Part shown: in pieces, positions 38,606 to 46,747 of the stretch
How positions within the stretch are numbered: the stretch's first letter is position 1
Layout: each line of letters starts with the position of its first letter
Source: Pseudomonas sp. LRP2-20
GTDB taxonomy: Bacteria > Pseudomonadota > Gammaproteobacteria > Pseudomonadales > Pseudomonadaceae
Length of the DNA: 64,000 nucleotides
Assembly (NCBI RefSeq): GCF_024349685.1
Contig: NZ_AP025944.1
Span: 998,001 to 1,062,000, forward strand
Direction: 5' to 3'
The notes under the pieces: generated by a model
What the model saw: the letters and a program-made list of their open reading frames with translations, nothing else
Database searches by the model: none
What the model was told of the DNA's origin: nothing
Position numbers and translations under genes: made by a program

Positions 38606-39685
38606 TCAATTACCTGCCTTGATACTGGTCCAGATCCGGGTTCTGATGCGGTCGATCTTGGCCGGCATCGCCTCCAGCGCATACAGCTTGCCCATCACGT
38701 CCTCGCTCGGGTAAATCATCGTATTACCCTTCATCGCCGGCTCCACCAGCCCGTCCGCCTTGAGGTTGCCGTTGGCGTACTGCACGTGGTTGCTGATGTT
38801 GGCCATCACCTCCGGCTGCAGCAGGTAGTTCATGTAGGCATACCCGGCCTTCTCATCCGGCGCATCGGCCGGCATGGCGACCATGTCGAACCACATCGGC
38901 GCACCTTCCTTGGGGATCGAATACCCCACCTTCACCCCGTTCTTCGCTTCTTCGGCGCGGTTCTTCGCCTGCAGCACATCCCCCGAGAAGCCCACCACCA
39001 CGCAGATGTCACCATTGGCCAGGTCGCCGGTGTACTTCGAGGAGTGGAAGTAGCTGATGTACGGCCGCACCTGCATCAGCAACGCCTTGGCCTTGTCGTA
39101 GTCGGCCGGGTCCTGGCTGTGGTGCGGCAGGCCCAGGTAGTGCAGGGCGATCGGCAGCAGTTCGGGGCCGTTGTCCAGTACCGCGACGCCGCAGCTTTTC
39201 AACTTGCTCATGTACTCGGGCTTGAAGATCAGGTCCCAGGAGTCCACCGGGGCATTGTCGCCGAGCACTGCCTTGACCTTGTCGATGTTGTAGCCGATGC
39301 CGGTGCTGCCCCACAGGTACGGAAAGCCGTATTGGTTGCCCGGGTCATTGACCTCCAGTGCCTTGAGCAGCACCGGGTTGAGGTTGTGCCAGTTGGGCAG
39401 CTGCGACTTGTCCAGCGGCTTCAGGGCCTTGCCCTGGATCTGCCGGGCCATGAAGTGGTTGGACGGGAACACCACGTCGTAGCCGGAGTTGCCGGTCATC
39501 AGCTTGCCGTCGAGGGTCTCGTTGCTGTCGTACACGTCGTAGGTCGGCACGATGCCGCTGGCCTGCTGGAAGTTCTTCAGCGTGTCGGGCGCGACGTAGC
39601 TGGACCAGTTGTAGATCTTCACCGTTTCGGCGGCGCTGGCGCAGCTTGCGGCCAGCATCAGGGGAGCGAGAAGGAGCGTGCGCAT
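38606..39685 (-). CDS. Polyamine ABC transporter substrate-binding protein (PotF/SpuD-like)
   Basis: Periplasmic putrescine/spermidine-binding protein, 359 residues, with signal peptide MRTLLLAPLMLAASCASAA (cut after about residue 19). The mature start TVKIYNWSSYV and the segments SNETLDGKLMTGNSGYDVVFPS and YLWGSTGIGYNID are characteristic of PotD/PotF proteins. The acidic and aromatic residues that hold the diamine in PotF lie in these segments. No permease or ATPase gene is adjacent, so it must use transporter subunits encoded elsewhere. It lies 52 bases after the cupin gene. Confidence 0.88.
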   Translation of the reverse strand: MRTLLLAPLMLAASCASAAETVKIYNWSSYVAPDTLKNFQQASGIVPTYDVYDSNETLDGKLMTGNSGYDVVFPSNHFMARQIQGKALKPLDKSQLPNWHNLNPVLLKALEVNDPGNQYGFPYLWGSTGIGYNIDKVKAVLGDNAPVDSWDLIFKPEYMSKLKSCGVAVLDNGPELLPIALHYLGLPHHSQDPADYDKAKALLMQVRPYISYFHSSKYTGDLANGDICVVVGFSGDVLQAKNRAEEAKNGVKVGYSIPKEGAPMWFDMVAMPADAPDEKAGYAYMNYLLQPEVMANISNHVQYANGNLKADGLVEPAMKGNTMIYPSEDVMGKLYALEAMPAKIDRIRTRIWTSIKAGN

Positions 39686-39737
39686 ATCGGGTTTACCTTG
39701 CTTTGTCTGTTGTTATCGAAGGCAGGCGATCAGCGGA

Positions 39738-40079
39738 TCAGAAAATCAGAACGTAGGTCTTGCGCACAGTCTCCTGGATGTCCCAGGTGCCGGTGCTGTT
39801 GGCCGGTAGCATCAGTGCGTCTCCGGCTTCTATGAACAGGGGCTCGCCACCGTCGGGGGTGAAGGTGCAGCGGCCCTTGATGAAATGGCAGAACTCCTGC
39901 TGCACTATCTGCCGCCGCCAGCGCCCGGGGGTGCACTCCCAGATGCCGGTTTCGACGCCGTCGCTGCGCTCCACGCAGGTGACCGACGTCACTGCCACGG
40001 GTTCGCCAAGTGGCACCGCGACCGGGTTGGAGCTGTCGAGCACGGCGCTGTCGGTGTGTTTGAACTGGGTGATGCTCAT
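39738..40079 (-). CDS. Cupin-domain protein of the putrescine gene group
   Basis: A 113-residue protein (ATG 40079) with one small cupin barrel of the DUF861/EutQ-like type: CTPGRWRRQIVQQEFCHFIKG and a second motif GDALMLPANSTGTWDIQETVRKTYVL. Such cupins commonly accompany PuuB-type oxidases in polyamine catabolic operons. It may bind a small intermediate or act as a non-enzymatic accessory. It lies 32 bases downstream of the oxidase gene. Confidence 0.8.
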   Translation of the reverse strand: MSITQFKHTDSAVLDSSNPVAVPLGEPVAVTSVTCVERSDGVETGIWECTPGRWRRQIVQQEFCHFIKGRCTFTPDGGEPLFIEAGDALMLPANSTGTWDIQETVRKTYVLIF

Positions 40080-40111
40080 GACCGGTGGATCCTGTGTCGG
40101 GGAAAGGGAAG

Positions 40112-41518
40112 TCAGTGCATGAAGCCTTCCATGAAGTCCGCAAGGGAGCTGGCCAGGCGCCGCCTCCAAGGCGCGCTGGCGGGGTTGGCGAGGGTCCGGT
40201 CCTCGTGGACGAAGCTCTGGATGATCGCGTTGTAGCCGAGCCAGCGGCAGGGCTCGGGTGGCCAGCTGGCCAAGCTGGAAACCGGACGGTTGTCGAGTAC
40301 CCAAGGTTGTGCGGTCAGCAGGTTGTGCTGGTTGAGGATCAGCGCCGCCAGCGTGCGCCCGCCGAGGTTGGTGGCGCCGACACCTTCGCCGCCGTAGCCG
40401 CCGGCCAGGGCGATGCCGCGCTGGCGGTCGCAGAGCATATGCGGGCGGAAGCGCCGTGCCATGCCCAGGTTGCCGCCCCAGGTATGCGTGATGCGCACGT
40501 GCTTGAGCTGCGGGAACAGTTCGCTGAACAGGTAGCGACGCAGCTCGATTTCGTGCTCGTCGAGGTTGAAGTTCTCGCGCAGGCGGCCGCCGAAGCGGTA
40601 GCCGCCGCGGGCGCCGAACACCAGGCGGTTGTCGGCGGTGCGCTGGCCGTAGGTGACCTGGCGGCTGCTTTCGCTGAAGGCTTGGCCTTGGGAGAGGCCG
40701 ATTTGCTCCCAGGTCGACTCTGGCAGTGGCTCGGTCGCCACCAGCAGGCTCTGCACCGGTAACTGGTGCTTGCCCAGCGGCGGCAGGCTGGCGGCGTACC
40801 CTTCAACGGCGGGTACCATCCATTGGCAGCGGATGCGCGCCAGGGGCGAGCGCACTTCACCGGGTTGCCAGTCGATGGCCGGGGTGTTCTCGTAAATCGT
40901 CACCCCCAGCGCCTCCACCGCTCGCGCCAGGCCGCGGGCCAGCTTGGCCGGGTGGATGGTCGCGGTATGCGGGCTGTAGATGGCGCCGTAGGCATTGCTG
41001 ACCCGCAGTTGCGCGTCCAGTTGCTCGGGGCGCAGCCAGCGGTAGTCGTCCTCGGTCATGCCCTGGCGGTACAGCTCGTCCAGGTAAGCTCGCAGGCTGC
41101 GTTCCTGCTCCGGGTAACGCGCGGCGCAATACAGCACGCCGCCTTTGCGGTAGTCGCAGTCGATGCCCTCGCGTTGCAGCACGCTGTGCACCTCATCGGG
41201 AATGCCGTGCAGCAGGTCGATGCTGGCACGGCGCTGCTGCGGCGACAGGGTGGCGAGCAGGCGGTCTTCGCCGAGCAGGTTGCCCATCAACCAGCCGCCG
41301 TTGCGCCCCGAGGCGCCGAAGCCGGCGATGTTGGCCTCGATCACCGCGATGTTCAGTTGCGGCGCCTGGCGCTTGAGGTAGTAGGCGGTCCACAGCCCGG
41401 TGTAGCCGGCGCCGATGATGCACACATCGACGTCGAGGTCCTGGCGCAGGGCCGGGCGCGCGCACAGCGGCTCGTCGAGCTGGTCCATCCACAGGCTGAG
41501 CGTGCGCAGGGGTTGCAT
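40112..41518 (-). CDS. FAD-dependent oxidoreductase (PuuB/DAO type)
   Basis: D-amino-acid-oxidase-fold flavoprotein, 468 residues from ATG 41518 (GGAG nine bases upstream). A TTG eight codons earlier is a less likely start. The dinucleotide-binding motif DVCIIGAGYTGLWTAYYL lies at about residues 27-44. The second segment FGASGRNGGWL (about 61-71) is typical of gamma-glutamylputrescine oxidases. Placed between an AraC regulator and a putrescine-binding protein, it probably oxidises putrescine or its glutamyl derivative. The exact substrate is inferred. Confidence 0.85.
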   Translation of the reverse strand: MQPLRTLSLWMDQLDEPLCARPALRQDLDVDVCIIGAGYTGLWTAYYLKRQAPQLNIAVIEANIAGFGASGRNGGWLMGNLLGEDRLLATLSPQQRRASIDLLHGIPDEVHSVLQREGIDCDYRKGGVLYCAARYPEQERSLRAYLDELYRQGMTEDDYRWLRPEQLDAQLRVSNAYGAIYSPHTATIHPAKLARGLARAVEALGVTIYENTPAIDWQPGEVRSPLARIRCQWMVPAVEGYAASLPPLGKHQLPVQSLLVATEPLPESTWEQIGLSQGQAFSESSRQVTYGQRTADNRLVFGARGGYRFGGRLRENFNLDEHEIELRRYLFSELFPQLKHVRITHTWGGNLGMARRFRPHMLCDRQRGIALAGGYGGEGVGATNLGGRTLAALILNQHNLLTAQPWVLDNRPVSSLASWPPEPCRWLGYNAIIQSFVHEDRTLANPASAPWRRRLASSLADFMEGFMH

Positions 41519-41582
41519 CGGTTTTTGCTCCACATCCGTCAAGGTCTGTGGGCGATGCTAGTGGTGTCTGCCAGTGCCTGTC

Positions 41583-42392
41583 TTACGTGCGTGCACGCAG
41601 GGAAATTTGCTTCAGATAGGCCTTGGGGGTGAGGCCGGTGTGCTCGCGGAAGCACTTGTAGAACGCCGAGAGCGAGTTGAAGCCGGCGCTGAACGCCAGC
41701 TCGTCGATCGGCGCTTCGACGCTGTCATCGTCAAGGCTGGCCATCAGGTGTTGCAGGCGCGCCTGGTTGACGTAGCGGTAGAAGCTTTGCCCGAGCACCT
41801 GGTTGAGCAGGTAGGAGATCTGGTTGCGGCTGTAGCCGCTGGCGTCGGCCACCTGCTGCAGGTCCAGTTCCGGATCGAGGTACGGGCGCTGGCGCTGGAA
41901 GTAGTGCTCCAGGTCCTGGGCCATGGTCGACAGCTGCCTTGGCGACAGGCCCAGGCGGCTGGTGGCCGGGCGTGGGCCGTTGCTGGCCAGGCCGTTGCCG
42001 TTCTGGCGAACCAGAGTGGCGTATTCGTTGACCCGCCAGATCAGCCCGTCCTTGACGGTGATCGCTTCGCTGGACTGGAACGCTACCAGCCCTTCGCCAC
42101 CTTGCACCGTGACCTGGTACTGGATGAAGGCGGTGCAACCGTCGACGCGGATGCGGTCGCTGTGGACGATGTCCTCGCCGGCTTCATGGGGCAGGCAGGC
42201 GCGCACGTAGTCGCGCAGCTCGAGGTAGCCGAGCACGCGGTTCTGGAAGAAGTCGTGGTACTGGATGTCGGGGTGGTAGAGCGCGATTACGCCGTCGAGG
42301 TCACGGTGCTTCCAGCACAGGTGGTAGCGCAGCACGGTGTCGGCGGTGAGCGGGGTCTGCTCGGGGCCGTCGGGGAGGGTGATGGCGGTCAT
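41583..42392 (-). CDS. AraC-family regulator with NTF2/SnoaL-like N-terminal domain
   Basis: A 269-residue regulator from ATG 42392. Residues about 15-130 (TVLRYHLCWKHRDLDGVIALYHPD through VKDGLIWRVNEYATLV) form an NTF2-like/SnoaL-like alpha+beta barrel, a less common sensor for AraC proteins. The C-terminal 100 residues are the double HTH, with ADASGYSRNQISYLLNQVLG and FSAGFNSLSAFYKCFREHTG. It reads toward the oxidase, cupin and binding-protein genes and probably regulates them. The inducer is unknown. Confidence 0.85.
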   Translation of the reverse strand: MTAITLPDGPEQTPLTADTVLRYHLCWKHRDLDGVIALYHPDIQYHDFFQNRVLGYLELRDYVRACLPHEAGEDIVHSDRIRVDGCTAFIQYQVTVQGGEGLVAFQSSEAITVKDGLIWRVNEYATLVRQNGNGLASNGPRPATSRLGLSPRQLSTMAQDLEHYFQRQRPYLDPELDLQQVADASGYSRNQISYLLNQVLGQSFYRYVNQARLQHLMASLDDDSVEAPIDELAFSAGFNSLSAFYKCFREHTGLTPKAYLKQISLRART

Positions 42393-42516
42393 GGGCCTGA
42401 TAGTGCATTGCAGAACACCCAGGTGCAAGGGGGCGGATCCTGCATATTGCACGGTTCGGGCAAGCGGCTTTAGCGCTAAGGCGTTGATTCTTAAGAGCGT
42501 AGTTTTTTGATACAGC

Positions 42517-42532
42517 TGGCATGGGGAGTGCA
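42517..42532 (+). promoter_or_regulatory. Candidate sigma-54 (-24/-12) promoter
   Basis: TGGCATGGGGAGTGCA fits the sigma-54 consensus TGGCACGNNNNTTGCW with two mismatches and has the invariant GG-N10-GC spacing. Transcription would start near 42543, leaving a 24-base leader before the small ORF at 42567. No other promoter type is as good in this gap. An activator site was not identified. Confidence 0.6.
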
Positions 42533-42566
42533 CCTTTCCTGTCACCACCGAACAAGGAGAAAGGCC

Positions 42567-42641
42567 ATGCGCTCGATACTGCTGTGGATGATTGGCGTAC
42601 CGATTCCAGTGATCATCCTGATCTGGTTCTTTATGCATTGA
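42567..42641 (+). CDS. 24-residue hydrophobic small protein
   Basis: Starts ATG 42567 behind AAGGAGA (AAGGAG ends about seven bases upstream) and stops at TGA 42639-42641. The peptide begins MRSILLWMIGVPIPVI and is almost entirely hydrophobic, with one central Pro-Ile-Pro, so it should form a single membrane helix. The strong ribosome site and the well-placed sigma-54-like promoter argue that it is a real gene, although it is below the usual length cutoff. The function is unknown. Confidence 0.65.
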   Translation: MRSILLWMIGVPIPVIILIWFFMH

Positions 42642-42687
42642 GATTTTTTGCGCCGCTGTGCGGCCCTTCGCGGCGGTTCGACGCCTC

Positions 42688-42766
42688 GATAAACCCGCTC
42701 CCACAGGGACCGCACAGATTTCGAATGCTGTGAAACACCTGTGGGAGCGGGTTTACCCGCGAAGAA
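42688..42766. repeat. REP doublet 7 (GGGTAAACCC variant)
   Basis: Inverted pair with ATAAACCCGCTCCCACAGG on the left and CCTGTGGGAGCGGGTTTACC on the right, between the 24-residue gene and the dpp operon. Confidence 0.9.
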
Positions 42767-42778
42767 TCTCATACCGAG

Positions 42779-43747
42779 CTAGAGGAACTGCTCCGCATAG
42801 TGGCAGGCCACCTGCCGCGTACTCACTTGCCGTAGCGCCGGCACTTCCTTGGCACACCGCTCGGTCGCATACGGGCAACGCTTGTGGAACGCACAGCCAT
42901 CCGGTGGGTTCAGCGGGTTGGGCAGTTCCCCGGCAATGCGGATCTTCGGCTTCAGCGGGTCCGGGTGAATCGCCGGCGTCGCCGACAGCAGCGCCTGGGT
43001 ATACGGATGCAGCGGCTTCTCGTAGATATCCGCCTTGGGCCCCATCTCCGCCGGCCGCCCCAGGTACATCACCAGCACCTGATCGGCCACATGCCGCACC
43101 ACCGCCAGGTTGTGCGAGATGAACACGTAGGCGGTGTTGAACTCCTTCTGCAAATCCATGAACAGGTTCAGCACCTGGGCCTGGATCGACACGTCCAGTG
43201 CCGAGGTTGGCTCGTCCGCCACCAGCACCTTAGGCTGCAGCATCATCGCCCGTGCCAGTGCGATGCGCTGGCGCTGGCCGCCGGAGAACATGTGCGGGTA
43301 GCGCTGGTAATGCTCGGGGCGCAAGCCGACCTGCTCCATCATCTTCTGCACTTTCTCGCGCCGCTCGGCCTTGCTCAGCGAGGTGTTGATCAGCAGCGGC
43401 TCCGCCAGCTGATCACCGATCTTCTGCCGTGGGTTGAGCGAGGCGTAGGGGCTTTGGAACACCATCTGCACGTCGCGGCGCAGCTGCTTGCGCTCGGCCT
43501 TGCTGGCGCCCTTGACCTCGGTGCCGGCGATCTGCAGCGAGCCGGAAGAAGGTTCTTCGATCAGCGTCAGGGCACGGGCCAGGGTCGACTTGCCACAGCC
43601 GGACTCACCGACCACGGCCAGGGTCTTGCCGGCCTCCAGTTCGAACGACACACCATTGAGCGCCCGCACCAGGGCGTGGCCCTTGAACAGCCCGCGGGAG
43701 ACTTCGTAATGCCGGGTCAGCTCCCGGGCAGTGAGAACGACGGCCAT
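42779..43747 (-). CDS. dppF: Dipeptide ABC transporter ATP-binding protein DppF
   Basis: ATPase of the dipeptide importer, 322 residues from ATG 43747, which overlaps the dppD stop by 4 bases (ATGA). Walker A is GESGCGKST, the signature MFSGGQRQR and Walker B VLVADEPTSALD. The oligopeptide/dipeptide C-terminal signature with cysteines (GCAFHKRCPYATERCAKE) holds the expected Fe-S type motif of this subfamily. Confidence 0.93.
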   Translation of the reverse strand: MAVVLTARELTRHYEVSRGLFKGHALVRALNGVSFELEAGKTLAVVGESGCGKSTLARALTLIEEPSSGSLQIAGTEVKGASKAERKQLRRDVQMVFQSPYASLNPRQKIGDQLAEPLLINTSLSKAERREKVQKMMEQVGLRPEHYQRYPHMFSGGQRQRIALARAMMLQPKVLVADEPTSALDVSIQAQVLNLFMDLQKEFNTAYVFISHNLAVVRHVADQVLVMYLGRPAEMGPKADIYEKPLHPYTQALLSATPAIHPDPLKPKIRIAGELPNPLNPPDGCAFHKRCPYATERCAKEVPALRQVSTRQVACHYAEQFL

Positions 43748-44715
43748 CACGCCACCTCCTGGTTCAGCGGGTAGAAACAACGCACCAGGCTGTGTGCCTG
43801 TGGGTCGAGGGGCGGGCGCTGGTGCCGGCAGTTGTCCTGCACGTACGGGCAGCGCGGTGACAGCAGGCAGCCAGCCGGGCGGTCATAGCGGCCGGGGACG
43901 ATGCCGGGCAGGGTGGCCAGGCGCTCGGCGCCGACGCTGTGCTCGGGGATCGCCGCCAGCAGCGCTTCGCTGTAAGGGTGGGCAGGCACGTCGAACAGCT
44001 CCGGCACCTGGCCGACTTCCACGGCCTGGCCGGCGTACATCACGCACACGCGCCTGGCGGTTTCGGCGACCACGGCCAGGTCGTGGGTGATCAGGATCAG
44101 CGCCATGTTGCGCTCTTTCTGCAGGTTGACCAGCAGCTCCATGATCTGCGCCTGGATGGTCACGTCCAGCGCGGTGGTCGGTTCGTCGGCGATCAGCAGC
44201 TTGGGTTCGCCGGCGATGGCCATGGCGATCGCCACGCGCTGGCTCATGCCGCCGGACAGCTGGTGCGGGTAGGCATCCAGGCGGCTTTCCGCAGCCGGGA
44301 TCTCGACTTTCTTCAGCAGCTCCAGGGCACGCTGGCGCGCGGCCTTGCCCTTCAGGCCCAGGTGCTGGCGCAGCACTTCCTCGATCTGGTAACCCACGGT
44401 GTAGCTGGGGTTGAGCGCGGTCATCGGGTCCTGGAAGACCATGGCGATGTCCTTGCCCACCACCTTGCGCCGCAGGCGGGGGCTGAGCTTGAGCATGTCG
44501 GTGCCGTCGAAGGTGAGCGCATCGGCGGTGATACGCCCGGGGGCGTCGATCAGGCCCATCAGGGCCATCATGGTGACGGATTTGCCCGAGCCGGATTCGC
44601 CGACGATGGCCAGGATCTCGCCAGCCTCCACCGCCAGGTCCAGGCCGTCGACCACAGGGACTGCATTGGCGTCGCCGAAGCGCACATTCAGGTTGTTGAT
44701 CTGCAACAGTGACAT
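43747..44715 (-). CDS. dppD: Dipeptide ABC transporter ATP-binding protein DppD
   Basis: Second ATPase, 322 residues from ATG 44715 with GAGGAGA upstream. Walker [10 protein letters not shown], signature LSGGMSQR, Walker [14 protein letters not shown], and a C-terminal cysteine motif [17 protein letters not shown]. It pairs with DppF. Confidence 0.93.
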   Translation of the reverse strand: MSLLQINNLNVRFGDANAVPVVDGLDLAVEAGEILAIVGESGSGKSVTMMALMGLIDAPGRITADALTFDGTDMLKLSPRLRRKVVGKDIAMVFQDPMTALNPSYTVGYQIEEVLRQHLGLKGKAARQRALELLKKVEIPAAESRLDAYPHQLSGGMSQRVAIAMAIAGEPKLLIADEPTTALDVTIQAQIMELLVNLQKERNMALILITHDLAVVAETARRVCVMYAGQAVEVGQVPELFDVPAHPYSEALLAAIPEHSVGAERLATLPGIVPGRYDRPAGCLLSPRCPYVQDNCRHQRPPLDPQAHSLVRCFYPLNQEVA

Positions 44716-44725
44716 GGCGTTCTCC

Positions 44726-45652
44726 TCAGGCGGCGTTCTTGAGTTTCGGGTCCAGCGCATCGCGCAGGCCGTCGCCCATCAGGTTGATTGCCAGCACACT
44801 GAGCAGAATGGTCAGGCCGGGCAGGCTCACCACCCACCAGGCGCGCTCGATGTAGTCACGGGCCGAGGCCAGCATGGTCCCCCACTCGGGGGTTGGCGGT
44901 TGCACACCGAGGCCGAGGAAGCCCAGCGCGGCGGCGTCGAGGATCGCCGAGGAGAAACTCAAGGTTGCCTGCACGATCAGCGGCGCCATGCAGTTGGGCA
45001 GCACGGTGACGAACATCAGTCGTGGCAGCCCGGCACCGGCCAGGCGTGCGGCGGTGACGTAGTCGCGGTTCAGTTCGCCCATCACTGCAGCGCGGGTCAG
45101 GCGCACGTAGGACGGCAAGGAAACGATGGCGATGGCGATCACCGTGTTGATCAGGCCTGGGCCGAGGATGGCGACGATGGCCACGGCCAGCAGCAGTGAC
45201 GGCAGCGCCAGCATCACGTCCATCAGGCGCATGATCGAGGGGCCGAGCACCTGCGGGAAGAAGCCGGCCAGCAGGCCCAGCAGGATCCCCGGAATCAGCG
45301 ACATCACCACCGACGACAGGCCGATCAGCAGCGACAGCCGCGCGCCCTGGATCAGCCGCGACAGCAGGTCGCGGCCCAGTTCGTCGGTGCCGAGGATGAA
45401 CTGCCAGTTGCCGCCTTCGAGCCACACTGGCGGGGTCAGCAGGAAGTCGCGGTACTGCTCGCTCGGGTCATGTGGGGCGACCCACGGCGCGAACAGCGCG
45501 CAGAACACCACCAGGCACATGAAGGCCAGGCCCATTACCGCGCCCTTGTTGCGCGAGAAGGCGTGCCAGAATTCTTTGTAGGGTGAGGGGTAGAGCAGGC
45601 TCTGGTCCACCGGGCTGGCCGGTGTGACGGATTTCGGAATCGGGCTAGTCAT
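44726..45652 (-). CDS. dppC: Dipeptide ABC transporter permease DppC
   Basis: Inner-membrane permease of 308 residues with the N-terminal OppC-type segment ([18 protein letters not shown]) and about six hydrophobic helices; the coupling motif [20 protein letters not shown] is at about 200-219. It lies 10 bases upstream of dppD. Confidence 0.93.
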   Translation of the reverse strand: MTSPIPKSVTPASPVDQSLLYPSPYKEFWHAFSRNKGAVMGLAFMCLVVFCALFAPWVAPHDPSEQYRDFLLTPPVWLEGGNWQFILGTDELGRDLLSRLIQGARLSLLIGLSSVVMSLIPGILLGLLAGFFPQVLGPSIMRLMDVMLALPSLLLAVAIVAILGPGLINTVIAIAIVSLPSYVRLTRAAVMGELNRDYVTAARLAGAGLPRLMFVTVLPNCMAPLIVQATLSFSSAILDAAALGFLGLGVQPPTPEWGTMLASARDYIERAWWVVSLPGLTILLSVLAINLMGDGLRDALDPKLKNAA

Positions 45653-45662
45653 GGCGAAGGCC

Positions 45663-46673
45663 TCAGCGCTGATGACGGATGCGTGGGTTGGCCAGGCCGT
45701 AGAGGATATCCACGACGAAGTTGACCAGGATCACCAGGCAGGCGATCAACAGGATGCCGTTCTGGACCACGGGGTAGTCACGGGCGCCGATGGCTTCGAT
45801 CAGCCATTTGCCGATGCCCGGCCAGGAGAAGATGGTTTCGGTCAGTACGGCACCGGCCAGCAACGTGCCGACCTGCAGGCCGAACACCGTCAGCACCGGG
45901 ATCAACGCGTTGCGCAGGCCGTGCACGAAGACCACGCGGGCCGGCGACAGGCCCTTGGCGCGGGCGGTGCGGATGTAATCCTCGCGCAGCACTTCGAGCA
46001 TTGACGACCGGGTCATGCGGGCGATCACCGCCAGCGGGATGGTGCCGAGCACGATGGCTGGCAGGATCAGGTGCATCACCGCATCCTTGAACGCGCCTTC
46101 CTCGTCGCTGAGCAGGGTGTCGATGAGCATGAAACCGGTTTTCGGCTCGATGTCGTAGAGCAGGTCGATGCGCCCGGAAACCGGGGTCCAGCCCAGGCTC
46201 ACCGAGAAGAACATGATCAGGATCAGGCCCCACCAGAAGATCGGCATGGAATAGCCGGCCAGGGAGATGCCCATCACCCCGTGGTCGAACAGCGACCCCC
46301 GCTTGAGTGCGGCGATCACCCCGGCCAGCAGGCCGACGACGCCGGCGAACAGCAAGGCGGCGAGGGCCAGTTCCAGGGTGGCGGGGAACAGGGTGAGGAA
46401 CTCGGTCCACACGCTCTCGCGGGTGCGTAGCGATTCACCCAGGTCGCCGTGGGCCAGCTTGCCGACATAGTCCAGGTACTGGACCGGCAGCGGCTTGTTC
46501 AGGCCCAGGCGCTCCATGGCCTGGGCGTGCATTTCGGGGTCGACCCTGCGTTCGCCCATCATCACTTCCACCGGGTCGCCGGGGATCAGGCGTATGAGCG
46601 CGAAGGTCAGCAAGGTGATACCGAAGAAGGTCGGTATCAGCAGGCCCAGGCGCCGGGCAATAAAACTCAACAT
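45663..46673 (-). CDS. dppB: Dipeptide ABC transporter permease DppB
   Basis: Permease of 336 residues beginning MLSFIARRLGLLIPTFFGIT, the standard DppB N-terminus. The motif RTARAKGLSPARVVFVHGLRNALIP (about 245-269) couples to the ATPase. It lies 10 bases before dppC. Confidence 0.94.
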   Translation of the reverse strand: MLSFIARRLGLLIPTFFGITLLTFALIRLIPGDPVEVMMGERRVDPEMHAQAMERLGLNKPLPVQYLDYVGKLAHGDLGESLRTRESVWTEFLTLFPATLELALAALLFAGVVGLLAGVIAALKRGSLFDHGVMGISLAGYSMPIFWWGLILIMFFSVSLGWTPVSGRIDLLYDIEPKTGFMLIDTLLSDEEGAFKDAVMHLILPAIVLGTIPLAVIARMTRSSMLEVLREDYIRTARAKGLSPARVVFVHGLRNALIPVLTVFGLQVGTLLAGAVLTETIFSWPGIGKWLIEAIGARDYPVVQNGILLIACLVILVNFVVDILYGLANPRIRHQR

Positions 46674-46747
46674 TGTCGGGGTTACCTCATCAGCAGGTCA
46701 CGCAGTGTCGCCGGTGCCCGTGCGGGATCCCGGCGATCGTTGTTGTT

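Noticed and set aside
42393..42704. Longer AraC product starting at 42704
   Set aside because: The extension would read through the REP doublet, the 24-residue gene and its promoter on the opposite strand. The NTF2-like domain begins right after ATG 42392.
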